Positions 34,836-48,500 of a stretch of 64,000 nt of DNA are shown here, in pieces. The stretch spans positions 8,878,501-8,942,500 of the forward strand of contig OY755197.1 in assembly GCA_963576735.1 (NCBI GenBank). Direction: 5' to 3'. Source of the DNA: Bedellia somnulentella (lineage: Eukaryota; Arthropoda; Insecta; Lepidoptera; Bedelliidae). Both the position numbers and the translations under genes were made by a program. Each line of letters begins with the position of its first letter. Position 1 is the stretch's first letter. The notes beneath the pieces were generated by a model. That model searched no databases. It was not told the DNA's origin and worked only from the letters and a program-made list of their open reading frames with translations.

Positions 34836-36225
34836 GTTGCATTTTCGAAATTAGTAAAATTTATTGCATATACTGCCTTCTTAACTACATGTTTTAAAAT
34901 TATGCAGTTTGTCTTTTACTGTGCCCGTCGTAAAAGTGGCAAAATATTTTTCTCGTTGCCAAAGTTGGCATACTTTTTTATATTTTATTAAACATGATTT
35001 TACTTGAAATCAGTATTAAACTGGGTTTCTGAATGCTTGAAAAGATACAGTCCTAAAATATTATATCAGTATTTTTCATTTTATTTAAACGGTTTTTATC
35101 AAAAACTTAATTAATTTAGGTTATTTATATGAAATAAGCGCTTGTGTTCCATAAATATTATGTGATGTTTGATGGAATTATATATTATTGTGATAGTAAG
35201 GTATTATATTTATCAAGAATTTGATAAGCTTGGTTTTCTTATAATTATGAATATTTTTATATAATCTTGGAATTCAAGTTGAGTTTAGTAAGTCCGTTGT
35301 AGTTACCATATTAATACTAAAGTCGGTTTAATTTCGACACAAGATCTGTGATAACAGGTAATTAAAGCAATGATAATATTCTTATAGGAAAACAAGCTTA
35401 TATACATATTGAAATAGACAATAAAATTATGTATTTCATTAAAGTATTTTAGGTCGTAGGTTTGTAATTATTGTGAAATAGAAAAAGCCTAGAGGTTGCT
35501 TATTCAATTATACCATACAGAGAGTATAGGTACTGGTAGAGTAGCAGTTGAAATAAGTAATAATGAATGATTATTCAGAAATAACTATTTATAAAAAATA
35601 TTGGTGTCCAGATTTTGCCAGATGTCGAAAAACTCATTTTATATATTATTTATGATAACTTTTAGCAGTATGACTCTTATATTTGCAGTTAAACTTATTT
35701 GGTTTTTATATCCAACAAAATTGCATCAGAACATAGTGCCCTACTTTCTGATTCCCACAGCCATCCATAATGCGCCACCTGCCTCGGAATTTAAATCTTA
35801 TAATCAGTCCTGGGCCACTTGTTAAATTGACGCGTTTCATTGGGCCTCAAATTTTCAATCGTCGTGAGTCCAACGGCCTTAAATTTAATAATTTCGAGAC
35901 TCTTTATACTTTTGAAATAGATAATAAATATTTTCTCTCAAGTTTAACATGATACTTACGTAACAGATGACAAAAAGCTCGATGGTAGTAATTTATAGGA
36001 CGTTATCACGTTACTACATGAGTCTCCATCTTTCTGAGTCCCATGACAGTTTCAAAATGTTGTTTCGACTCCGGAACAATTAAGTTATAGTAGTGATTTA
36101 TGGGCAATATTTTTTTAATAATGGTGGTTACTATAGGTTTACTGTTGCCAATTCCCAAAGACAGTTGGTCCATGCCTCGTCTTAAATCCACCAAGTGGTG
36201 AGTTTCAGTAAAAAATTTGTAAAAC

Positions 36226-36450
36226 TAGCTGATCCAGCAAATGTTGTTTTGCCATATAAATTGTTTCTGTAAATATCCAGTCTATAAAAAATGGGGTGGA
36301 TAACCCTTATCACTTAGTAGTATAAAAATAGTTATAAACCTATTCTCAGACCTACCGGATGTTTATGCAAAATGTCATTGAAATCGGTTCTATTGTTTTA
36401 GAGGAGTTTACTGACAAATACTTTGACACATGAAATGTATATATGATATT
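36226..36450 (+). repeat. Degraded interspersed repeat (GCTGATCCAGCAAATGTTG type)
   Basis: Contains ACTAGCTGATCCAGCAAATG, TTGTTTTGCCATATAA and AAATCGGTTCTATTGTTTTA, wording common in old interspersed repeats of lepidopteran genomes. Heavily mutated; boundaries approximate. Confidence 0.5.
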
Positions 36451-38469
36451 AGAGCAGCTTATATAACATTATAAACCATTTGTGCGTATCACAGCGAAAG
36501 ATTGGTTGGTGCTCAATAATTAAATAGTAAATTATGTTACCGATGTTTTTATTTCATTAACTGGTTGAGTTTTAAATATTATATTTATCAATCAATACGA
36601 TTTAATAGTCGTACGTATGCAATAATTGTAGTGTGATAGGAAATGGCTTCTTCTATTAAATGACCAGTGCCGGAGTAAGGTGTTTAATTATTTTCAAACA
36701 AAACTAGGGGGCGTTCTAAAATAGTTTAGAGGTGTTGCACTAAATGGATTAAAAGGCCAACCCAGTAATAAGCAATCATTTATTTAATTCACAGATAACT
36801 ATTTAAATTAAAATAATATGTTAACATGATCTGGCACTGCGTTTTCAACAAATGTTACCTATAACTTTAGGTAGATATAATATATACAATAATCTTTTTT
36901 AAGAACAAACATTGCATCTATAATTTATTGCACGAAAGATGTGATGACTTTAACTGAATGATGTGATATGTACATAGTTTTGTAAATAGATTTTGAGAAT
37001 TGTTGAATTAACGTTATGTAGTGAGTAAGAGAGCTCATTGCCTCGAGTTATACTTTTCTTACAAACAAGAAATAAAAACAGTACAAAACGTAGAGAACTT
37101 CGAAATTATTTTTGTAGTTTGATTAATACAATTCCAAATGAATTGCTTTCAAAGAAATGACTAGTGTATATTTTGTTAGTAAGAAAAGTTTATACACCGT
37201 TGCCTAAAATATAATTCAATTAATAAACTAAACATATATAGTAAAGTAGTAATAAATGATAGGAGAGATGATATTCTATGTTTTCAGCTTTGGAGTATCG
37301 GGTATATAAAAACCGTCAAAATAAGCGACTTTCAAAGGTTCCTTGCTTTGACAAATTTATAAACTCAAGCATCGAATAAACATCATAAAAGTAAAAATAT
37401 ATTACAAGTTTCGAAAAAGTACCCTTTTTATACAAATTAAAATGGTGCTACAGCGCTGCTTTTTTACCAAAATGTACCTATCTTAATTTTAAATAAAATG
37501 CCAGTTCTGTTCGCTGTATATTTTGCGTGATATTATGTATTTTAATTTGTAAATAAATAGATTTATAAACATTAATTAGTTTTATTATCTGTGGAAACTA
37601 TTTGAGTTAACGTTTTCTTCTTGGTGAAATTGTTATAAGAGCATAAATATATTGTGCTCATCATGGTTAAACGAGTTTCTTCTATCAGAACCGAAGAGAC
37701 AGTGTGCAAGTCGAAAACAGAATTTATATTTATAATTATCTACTACAGCACCTCTATCTTTATGTGTCATTTGTAGGGTTAATAAATAGATAAGAAGTTA
37801 ATCTTGAAGGATAGTGTATATCAGAAAACCCAAATTATAGGTTTAAATACAAGACTTTGATGTTCATTGAATTTAATTTTTTTTAATCCTACAAGAGCAG
37901 TAATGGAATTTATTTATTCAAAGAAACATAATAATTCAGTTCAAAACTTACTCATTTATTGCAACGTTACGTCGACAGAAAACTAATCTTAACATTTCAA
38001 GTTTAGACTGAACTAAGTCAACGTTTTCACGTACATTCAGTGCTCCGATTAAACGGGAAATTGCCAATTTTCCGTAATGACTATATAGTGATTAACTTCG
38101 TCTCTAAGGTATGTATGTAATACATATTTCGTGATAAGGATGACTGAAGATGCAAAATGAAACAGCACATTAAAAACAATAAAATAGATTTTCATTTATT
38201 GTGAGACGATACAACAATGGGTCTTATTAGCTAAAATGGTTAGTGGCAGACTGTCGCGTGCAAACAACGAGTCCTAACGTATGTCTTTCATCGGAAAACT
38301 CGTGGTACTCAACGAATATCAACAAAACAGTTTATATATTACACAAACGATACTGTTACCTCTCTATTCACAACTAATATTATTTAAACATGTGAAGTTT
38401 CAATAGTTTATTTTCATTTTAACTAGTGTTTAAAAAGGCTTTATTGATTGAAGCTAATACTTAACTAGA

Positions 38470-38534
38470 GGCGAGGGGGGCGCTGCGCGCTGCTGTCGAA
38501 GGGCAGTAGGCGAACGCGCGGCGCCCCCCGCGCC
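38470..38534. repeat. 20-bp G/C inverted repeat in the PMCA 3' flank
   Basis: Arm 38470-38489 GGCGAGGGGGGCGCTGCGCG pairs with 38515-38534 CGCGCGGCGCCCCCCGCGCC at 18 of 20 positions, with a 25-nt loop. Probably inside the 3' UTR of the ETAV form of PMCA. Confidence 0.85.
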
Positions 38535-38828
38535 GGCCTACTCGATAAGTACATGTCTTATTTATTTATTAGGTACTTGAAAATGCCACTGCTGCGATAC
38601 TAGTCGCCTAGGGACGCGGACCGTCCGTGTATTGCTCAAAGAGAAAATTTTCAAAATCAATTCGTTACACCGTAGACTATATTTTGTTTATAAACTTGAA
38701 GTATTATCAATAATCAATAAGTACATTATAATAATTGAATAATTAGTATTTGTTTCATAAGAGACTAGCATTACAAATAAATACTTCCAGCTATACAATT
38801 CTTTATATAGTAAGGTATATTTTCTATT

Positions 38829-38834
38829 TTTATT
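38829..38834 (-). terminator. Candidate poly(A) signal of the PMCA ETAV form
   Basis: AATAAA on the minus strand (TTTATT on plus) about 515 nt after the stop at 39348. Further candidates at 38561-38570 and 38407. Confidence 0.3.
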
Positions 38835-39347
38835 AACATTGCGTACTCGTTCAAAAGTGGACTACGTCGCGGGGCGACGGTCTTGCGAGAATCTTAGATT
38901 GCGTTGCGTCGGCGATTCAACGCTCGAGATATGGCTTATCGTATAGATACGTACTTACAATTAAGGGAAAAGTCGTAAAAACAAAACGAAAGTTATCGAA
39001 ATCCATAACAAACACTTAACTTATAGGGGGGCGACGGGGGGCGGCGGCGCCGGCAACGCTGTACAAGGGCGCGACCGCCCCCGCGCGGCAAAGCAATACA
39101 AAACGTTTCATTCCGTGTGAGTGTCGACACGATGGTAAAGTATGCGCTTACTACGTCTCAATATAAACACGCTCCCATCCCGTTCGCTCACCCTCGCGCT
39201 TAAATCTAAAAATTAATATTAGACAATATTTCATTCGTTCAACAGTCGCGTTTGTCGCGTATTACAATATAATAAACGTTTCAATCGAATATAATAATAA
39301 GAGACACACTAGTCAACAAGTGGCGATGGTGCGTTGGTGGTGTTCGG

Positions 39348-39551
39348 TTAGACGGCTGTTTCGGTGTGGCTGTGGCTGGAGAGGCGCTCGACGTCCAAGT
39401 CGGGCGGGGCCAGGCGCGGTTCGTCCACGGAGGACGCGTGCGAGAACCGCTTGGCCAGCGCGGTCTGCTTGCGCAGCGCCTCCGCCAGCGCCGCGTCGCC
39501 CAGCGAGCCGCGCCCGTCCAGCCCCTGCCGGAACGCGTTCACCACGCGGAT
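39348..39551 (-). CDS. PMCA: PMCA alternative terminal exon with PDZ-ligand-like end (b-like)
   Basis: Acceptor GCCGCAG, then 67 residues [20 protein letters not shown] ... [14 protein letters not shown] and [11 protein letters not shown] is the same motif found in vertebrate PMCA b-type tails. The final ETAV fits a class I PDZ ligand (x-S/T-x-V), comparable with the ETSV/ETSL ends of vertebrate b forms. GC-rich third positions. The exon shares DEPRL with the other terminal exon. Confidence 0.92.
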   Translation of the reverse strand: MRVVNAFRQGLDGRGSLGDAALAEALRKQTALAKRFSHASSVDEPRLAPPDLDVERLSSHSHTETAV

Positions 39552-42500
39552 CTGCGGCACGATACCAGTTCTACCACCCGCTGTACGCTTCACACGATTC
39601 CTCTCCTCTCAGACGTGTTAGAGGAAGGCAGATTATGATCTCTTATGCAAAGTGATAACGGATTGCTGACGATTTTGCCGCTAATGGTAAAGTGAATGAC
39701 TGTACAGTTACCGACAAAATCGATTGCTGCGATCTATAATCAACCCTGCCAAAACCAAAATGAGCGCAGGTGCTAATAAACTGCTTTCACTCTGTACATT
39801 GTCTTCGAGGAGCCAAATCGTATGTCATAATAGCTCTACAGACTGACGCCGAAATATTGAAAGCATTGCTAATGCCGAAAGATCATATCAACTCAAAGTG
39901 TTTTGCTCAAATAGTGTGCAATGTTGATATTTAATCAAATGTAGTTTAAGTAGTGGACATTAGAAACAAACAATTGAATCACAATTTGTGGAAGTAAATC
40001 ATTTAAATAAACACAGATTTGGAAATTATAAGTGCAAAATGTTTGAGCAAGAGTAAATTTTGAATAATTTGCGTGACCAAGAAATTTCCGCGTGAGTCTG
40101 TAGGGCTGCTTACACGTGAGTGCATCCAGCGCGCGCCGTGGCCGGTCGCACCGCTGGACGCTGCGACAACACGAACTCAAATGCAACCGACGCAATGCCC
40201 GCCCACCTCTCCGCAAGTCATTTGAATTCTCTAGCTTCCAATGTTTCGTGAATATTGTGAGTGCAGTGAAAGACTGAAGAATGCAGATGCTACAGCGGCG
40301 CGGTACAGAGGCGTGCGTCGGACGCAGAGTCGCGGGTCTGTACAAACATTGACAAGCACAGCGAGCGGCGGCGGCGGGCGACAAGCGACCCGATGCCCCC
40401 ACTACAGCTACATAATAAAAGCACACTCTTTCCCTCTCTCTCTTTCGGAAGCGCATTGAAAGCTTGTTTACTTATTCCGAAATGAATGAATCGATATAAT
40501 GAATCTATACGGACGTTTGTGAGCATTGATATTTAATTTGCGCTAATAAATCGATTCATCAAGCTGTTACAACTAAAACAGTCGTTCGAAACGACTGGAT
40601 TTGTAAATAATGTTTGAAGATCAGTGCAGATTCGTGACAAGCAAATTAATAAAATCATCTACTTACGATACGATGATCGATGTGATGAGGCAAAACTTAA
40701 AAGAGAAGCTTATTTCTAATGATGATATCTGCTGCTATATATCTATTATTTTGTACCTAATTTATTCTTCACATATTGAATAAATTTTATCCAGCTACAA
40801 CATATAATTGACAGCAACAACACAACACTCGAAGACAACACAAGCCAAGTTAATACCAATAAAAAACAAGAACGCTGATTTTTACACAAAAAAAGTTGAT
40901 TCCATTCAACCATTTCACTGCGAAAGTGCGACATGCGGGGTCTTGTAGACATGCGGTTGTTCTCTGAGCATTCATACAGTACGGATCATAGGAGAGATCG
41001 TATGTGAATTATATAAACGGTTATTCGTCTTAAATCTGAAACTGTTAGTATAACACTCGGTTGTTAGTTCAAAACAAAAGGGTACAAGTACAAATGGTCA
41101 GTCGAACGCAAGAAAGTCAAGAAGAAAGAGTTATGAAGGGAAAGAGCAAGAGAAAAAGTAGAGAGTTAAAAAACGGACGTAACAAAACAAACAAAAAAGT
41201 TGAAATAAAAAGGAACAGCCGCCGACGCTTGGTCAGGGCCGGGTCGCGCGCTTACAGCTTGGTCGGTGGAAGTCTTGCTGTAGGGGACTGGAATCAGACG
41301 CTCCTGCAGCTCACCACCTATGACCTTCCGTGTGCAATTGGGATCATGGAAACAAAATAGAAACGAGAACATCAACTAACAGGTACACGCCACGAAACAG
41401 TGATATAGCGACTGCGATGCGTCGCAACGCACGACCGCGCGACACGTCGCAGCGACATTCACCATGTTCTAACATATGCAAGTACCTCCTATTAACAAGC
41501 ACATTCATGGGGTGTGCACTTATCACTATACTCATTTAAACCGGGGCTCCATTCGATTGAGCGAATTTTATTGAACACAAGGTAAATTGTCGGAAAATTT
41601 AAGTAATTGTGTTATTTCACGTGTTTGTGAAGCGATGGCTTTGAGAGCGGGATCGGTGTAGTGTATTCTGTGGCTCACATACCAGATATTTTCAATGCAT
41701 TCATTGGTAAGCGGTTAAGTGTATGGCAAAAAAAAAACTGTGCACAAAATAAGTCCTTACTTTTAACTCTCGCATTTTCTATAGTGCGGTTTCGGGGTGA
41801 CCACACGCATTACAATATCCACTACTATATTCCAATCACAACATCACTCATGCTACAATACAACGATACGACATTACCACATCTACTTATAATTATGTAT
41901 AGAAAATAACTACTTTCCAAATACAATTTCATTGCATACCCGATAGCACTTTTGTATGCGGGTGTACAATAAAGGTGACGATAGTACAATACATCGGAAC
42001 AGTAAGAATACACTTAGCCAATTTGAGACGTCGGATTTGTCTTTTTTACACAGTTTGTTTTCATGATTTTAGTATTGATTAAGGTATCTGTGTATGATGA
42101 AATCCGGCGACTGAAAGGCTCTGGCTAGTGCAAGCACGAACGACAGCAAGCGGGCAGCGGCGACTCCGCGAAGTTACCTCATTAGTGACAGCTCCGTATC
42201 ATCAGGCACAGGCGGCCGAAATAAAAATAACTCTCCAGTACATATATTTTATTATAGTTTAGATTTCAACTACAATAGGTATTATTTACTTAGAATATAA
42301 CGAGACAAGAAGCGACATGAATAGTCCAAATGGCTCGACGCGAACATTCGCACGAACGATACAGCGCCGTTCGCCGATATTAAAGAGACTTTTAAATTTA
42401 AAAAGCTAATTTTATGAGTTATTATAACACGACATATATAAGATTCATTATTGTAAATAACTCTAAAATATCTATCTAATGTTATGAGGCGATGTTCGTG

Positions 42501-45500
42501 TGCGATCTTGAAAATACAAGTCGGTTTCAATAAACTTTAGTTATCGACAATTAAATATCATGTATATCATTTGTGTAAACACATCAATAAATCTATAAAA
42601 AACATCGTTATACGTAATAGGTTTTAATATATTTTCGAGAATAGTTAAATTTGCTTGAAATTTGTTTATTTCGACATCAACGCAGAAAAACCCGGTTAGC
42701 GCGATTTCGTAGAAACAAAAGGGAAAGTAAACTTTGGTTTAAATAAAAATAAGGTTGGTTAAGGAAGACAAGAGTATAAGAGTAGATGAAGTGAAGTGTA
42801 GTTGAGTGCTGAAAGTGAGGATAGATATGGTGAGAGGGAGACAGAGCGAGGTAGCGAGGGCACAGCGCGAGTACAAGGCAGTGTACTGTGCCTCCACTAT
42901 ACTCCCCGCGCGCTGTGAACAGAAGTAACACTTTAGTACCGAAAGAGAACATGCATTTTAAATTCCAATCTCCCAATTAATCCGCAACAAAACCTATTTT
43001 ATGTGTAAAGAAAGTGTTACTAACTCGAGTGTACACATCACATAAGACTATTTAAACATGTAGCTTCTAAATATCGAATAAAAACGGACAAACAGACAAG
43101 ACAATAACATTCCCGTTTCATAGCAAAACTACTGGCATTCTTTGTCAAAATTAAAACTAAAGAAAATAAAGAAACCAAGCAAATTTAAATATCTCAATAT
43201 TATTTTAATATATAAAAGCACTTGAATGGCATAAGACGGTTCGTACCTAACAGTTTTTTTTATTGTTATATTTATGTCACATTTTAAATGGCACATTGAT
43301 GTTTATAATAATAATACGGATGCATGGTTTCCGTTTTAGTTAATATCTTATAATAATAATAATAAATGAATTATAGTGATATATATTAACATACTAGCTA
43401 TATTTCTTAAATATATAAGAAAAATTCAAATTTGGTGACACTAACGTGCAGTTAAGGTATTTAAATATCTAATGTACATATAATTGTGACTTTTAATAAA
43501 TTGTAGAAGGTAGCAAGATTTTAAAAAGACTATGCTAGCTATATTATTTTTACGTCCCGAAACGAAGAGAATTCTTATATAATCTAACTATAGTTTTTAA
43601 CTATTTTTTTTTATTTTTTTGTTGGATGGCAAAAAAGGGATTGGGAAAGGCCGCTAACTGCCATAAACTTGGACATAAAATAATTTTTATTTATTCTACT
43701 AGGACATGGAATTCACAAACAATTATTTGGGACGATGAGATCATGGTAATAGAAAATAGGTAACTAATAATCTAGGAAGATTAGGTTATAAAGGGAAGGT
43801 ATCTAGGAATCTATATCGTGTGACTAAAATATCTGAGATTTTTAAGACTAATAAACGGTACGTTTTTATAAGATTATCATTAAGTTTTTAATCCTAGGAA
43901 TACGGTTTTTTATAAATATCGAAAAAGTTTATGTATTTGGTTTACGAATAATCAGATCTTTTTTTTTTCCTCAAAGGCAAGGCAACGTTAGGAATTTTTT
44001 ATATTAGTTTTTTTGGTTGTAGATTCGACTAAGGATTTAGGGTGTTTTCAGCCGGGTTATTGGAGGTGTTAGCGGGGACTTTCAGTCGAGTCGCTCTGAA
44101 GGTGAGAGAGGCCCTGCAGGCCCCGAGCGCCGCCGTTCTGCCAAGTAATTATTGACATAAACCCGGCGGGTCGCCACTATGTCCGCCTTTTGCTGTAACC
44201 AAACAACACTACACCGCACCCTTCCTCTGGTCACTCTACACTTCATCCATTCACACGTCCATTCGTCTGTAGTGTTGCCAGATGTCCTGATTTTTTGGAC
44301 GCTCCGTTTTACAGACCTTTCAGGAACTGAGTCCCGTTGTAGCGTTTTCTCGTTTGTGACAATATTTTTTTACCCGTAATCTTTCGATATTTTCTACAGA
44401 AGGAAATATAGCAATAATTTCTACCAATACTATTAAGTTAAAGTCTAAGAAGGGTTATAAAAATTACATACTCAATAAAATCTACGTGTAATCTTTTTAG
44501 AACCGCGTTTGTTAATCGGGATATTAGGAAAACGGGTCTGGCAACACTATGTCTAAGCTATTTTGTTATCTATTTGGACTAAGAGTTGTTAAGGGGTAGC
44601 TAGTTAGGGGGCATTCGCTTTAGCTGGGTGGGGCATCCAGTAAGACTAAGGGATCGTGTTGGAGCAAAGCCACTAGTCTACAGAAATTGAAATCTGGTAT
44701 GTGAGGCTTCTCGACACCGTGTAAGGTAAATAAAAATGTCTCAATAATTTTATAATATACTTTTATTATATTAGTTTTTAATAACTGACGTGTGCCGTTT
44801 AAGTATGTTTCGTTTTATTATTTTATCAACAACAAAGGTAATAAAAAAAGAAAGTCATTAAATAAAATGTGAAATAAATATGCGACTTAATTAGTCTCAC
44901 TTATCATAAGTACACACACAACCAAATAATGATAAAAAATAAGTTTAAAAAACCAATATAAAATCTTGAAAAATTTGCTTACTTTTTGGTGTATTACTAG
45001 TGAAAATACGTTAATTACTTTAATATTGAATAAGTATGAAATTTGCATGATTTTTACTTAACAGCTAAGTGTTCAGAGTTAGATAATGGTGATTACTTAT
45101 TTATACAACATTGGCAGTAACATAAGGTGATAAAAACTAAATAGAAAATAAAGCGGGGCGTCCACAACGCGAGTCAACGACATATTGAAAATAAGTACTC
45201 AGGAAAGCAAGCGTGGTGGAAGCGCCGCGTAAAACACATTAATACAAAACCACTATATAAAATCATATTGTGCACTCACAATACATGCAACATGTTAACA
45301 AAGCACGAACCACACTGTATGCGAAGCTATACAAAACTACAAAATAATGTACCAAGTCGCATTTAACACGCCAGTCGACTTACCGTGATCATGTAGTAAG
45401 GGACTACACGCGACTAATCAAACAGCGATCGTCGCGTTAACACTTTATTTCAACAAGAATCGAGTCCTACTACTCTACAGTTAAATACCTAATTTTAATT

Positions 45501-48500
45501 ACAATCGAGAAGACATTTTATGTAAGCGGTATGATCGATAGTAACACATTTGTGTGGTCCCAGAATATAGCTCCGTACGATAACGCGAGGCCTCATCGCT
45601 CACATATAAACTCTACCTACTATACAATACAATAACGATAGAAAAGATCTACTAAGCTCAGAGGCCGGTAATAATATGATCGATTAGTAAACATTTTATA
45701 TACTAAAAAGGAGAAACAAAGTCGCTAGGTAACGCCGACTCTAATAGTTTAGTTACTAAATTATTGCGCTCAAAGAATTCTTATATTCTTTTCAATTCTC
45801 TTCAAAATCCATCGAAAGGTTTCCATATCGAATAGATCGTTTTCTACTACGCTTAAATCTGCAAACACATTTATGCTACAGAAGTGTAGCAATAATAACG
45901 TAACAAACGCTTTCTAATATATCATATAAAATAGTATTTAGTACGCCAAGCGTAGCAGGAATTGAATCATAGAAGAAACCAATCGACGGTTATAGAATCG
46001 GCGTTACGCGACCTATTAAAATTCAAAAACGAGTTAAAACCGAGATATTCGAATGCTAATCTAGTAGACTAAATGAAGTTATATAATTATATAATAACGC
46101 GCAATATTCGAATAACAAGAAAACGTGTTGACGAAAAACGAATAAATATATAGGCTAAAGCGCAGCCAGGAATAAGCTGAGCGGGCATAATCTAAGAGGA
46201 TTGTATTTAAATCTTTTACAGACTAAAAAATAATAATATGTTAATGGTGATTAATGTAAAAGATAATATCTTGCAAGCGTGTAAACGAAATAGTCAAACA
46301 TTTTAAATAAAATCCTGGCTACGCTTTTGGATAAATAAATATACAGAATGCGTACAAGGGCAATAAAATTGGACGCAGAAGAACCCCCAAGGTTCTTTTC
46401 GTCTTAAAAACATCTTATTGAAAAATTCGACTTTATCGAAAGAGTTTCAAGTCAATAATATTAACATTAGCGAAAGTAAGTCAATATAACCCTTTACGCT
46501 TTCCGAGTAGTGTGTACTATATGTATATTCATTTATCGACCCTGAAGACTCAGACTCTAAGAAAATAAACGAAAAGTGCAGAACACAGATTTAAAGCACG
46601 GTAAAGTTACGTTTCGGCTTTAAAAGTACATTTTATAATATTCACTATACAAATTCTCGTCTCTGATCTTTTGTGTAAGTACAATCCTTCACACGTATAA
46701 ACCTTATCCGGCTTAATATTCGTGTTTCACGCTGTATCACTATTTTCTTAGGTTTGAGCTCTGGGACGCAATTCTACCGAACACATCGGATTAACCTCGA
46801 ACTGATTTCATTTGTGGCATTTGCTTCAAATACAAAATAGCATTTTCGTTTCCAATAAACAACTAATATACTTCAACTTCGAGTCCCATAAAATAAAGAC
46901 GAAAGCGCAATTTTGTATTTTAATCCCCAAAAAAATCGGTCCGATTCAATCAGTATGTAAAATAAAATTGGCGCCCCCGCGCGATCGCGCATCTTTTCTC
47001 TATAGCCTCGGCTCGTCGTCGTCGATGTAGGCGAGATGGTCGCTGACCCCGCGCAGGCGCTCCCGCAGAGGCGCGGCCGAGGTGGCCGACAGTCTCTCCT
47101 GGAGGTCCTCCAAGGTGGACTTGAACGCGCGCACCACGCGCAGCTGTACAAACAAGCTATTTACCGCGCGCCCCCCGCCCCCGCCCCCCGACCTTACACC
47201 TCGGTCTCCCGAGCGCCCGGCGCCCGGCCGCCCTCCTCACCCTCCTGACACGTCATCGACGTCACTACCCACTACCACTAAGGGCTTCGATCTTTACTGG
47301 ATACACAGTGGATGTAGAGATCAGTCAATTTAGAATAAGGCGTGAATTGAGAGTATATATGGTTTTGCTCTTAGTGTCTCAGTTTTGTAAGTGTAGCAAA
47401 ACTATCGTAATGTCGAAGGGCATACTCAAGTTATGAGAACTTTCTGTTGTTTTTTGTAATAATGTTTTAGTCTATTAATTTTTGAGTTACCAATATGGGG
47501 ATATGAAGCCAATTCATGGCTATGTCTAGTACTGATTTTGTGCTTAGAACGTAAAGTTTTTCCCAGTTTATTTTAACTCGGATATCTATAATAATCATTA
47601 AGACTTTAGATGGGTTCAAAATTTTGTACGGCACTGTGTATCTCCAGTAATAATTGATCGAGCCGACTAACAAAAATGAACAGGAAACAGGGGAAACCAA
47701 AAAGTAAAAGGTGATCGTGAGTCGACGACGACCGAAACAGAGACGAGAAAGATGTCGTGTCAGTGTCGTGTTCTCGGTCGGGCGATACGATACGAATATG
47801 ACTCAGTGGGAGGACCACACGTGGTTTCTAGCAAACGAACGACCTATCACACTCAGTGACTGCTCCGGAGACTCGAACCCACCCTCTTAAACCTAATAGT
47901 GACATCTACCATGCTGCTACTTGAAACCACTCTACCGAGACATAGAACATAAAAAAACACTACGATTGCGACGCGATACTCTAGAACTACGGCGAGGAAA
48001 ATAAACTAGAGTATCGAACACAAAACTAAACGTGAGTTAATAAAAAGCCTCACAAAAATCACTCGAGTTAATAGATTAGTCTCGAAGGACCGTTAGGTTT
48101 AGCTGCGGACGTCGCTGACTTACCTGCCACGAACGAAGGACACTCACAAAACGGAAAACAAACTAATAAACAGACGAACAAACATAAACACGCAAACAAA
48201 CAAACACAACATACATCGGGAGAGCGCGGCGTATGGTCGGCGGCGACCGGGGGCGTTAGTGCGATTGGGGGTGAATAGACACACTAGGCGCATCAAATAA
48301 AACAGAGGTAAAACCATTATCAAAAAAAACACAAAATAAATCATAAAAAACCAAAAAAACAAACAGTCAGTATGACTTATAGTAAAACAAAAAAATAGAG
48401 AAAAGACAGTCATATTCATACCGTAGAGTAACCGAGTGAATTGAAGTCATAGTAACTGTTTGTACCAACACTTTGAGGGATAAGTTACGTCACGACCTAT

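Larger units (their letters stand above)
33626..39347. other. Convergent 3' flanks of SLC41 and PMCA
   Basis: No coding exon seen. AT-rich with several AATAAA signals in both orientations, one degraded LINE tail (34755), one old repeat (36226) and G/C-rich patches at 38470-38534 and 39024-39095. Probably long 3' UTRs from both sides with a short true intergenic part. Confidence 0.5.

Noticed and set aside
39320..39655. Plus-strand frames rich in Arg/Ala
   Set aside because: Antisense shadows of the GC-rich ETAV exon of PMCA.
39935..40456. 173-codon minus-strand protein gene
   Set aside because: Arg/Cys/Ser-rich translation of a CpG-rich block with no domain, splice continuity or start context; probably a chance frame.
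46873..47151. 92-codon minus-strand frame starting [11 protein letters not shown]
   Set aside because: It is the wrong frame over the real PMCA terminal exon ([18 protein letters not shown]...).
48144..48419. 91-codon minus-strand hydrophobic frame
   Set aside because: Low-complexity Phe/Leu translation of an A-rich intron; no splice sites or homology recognised.
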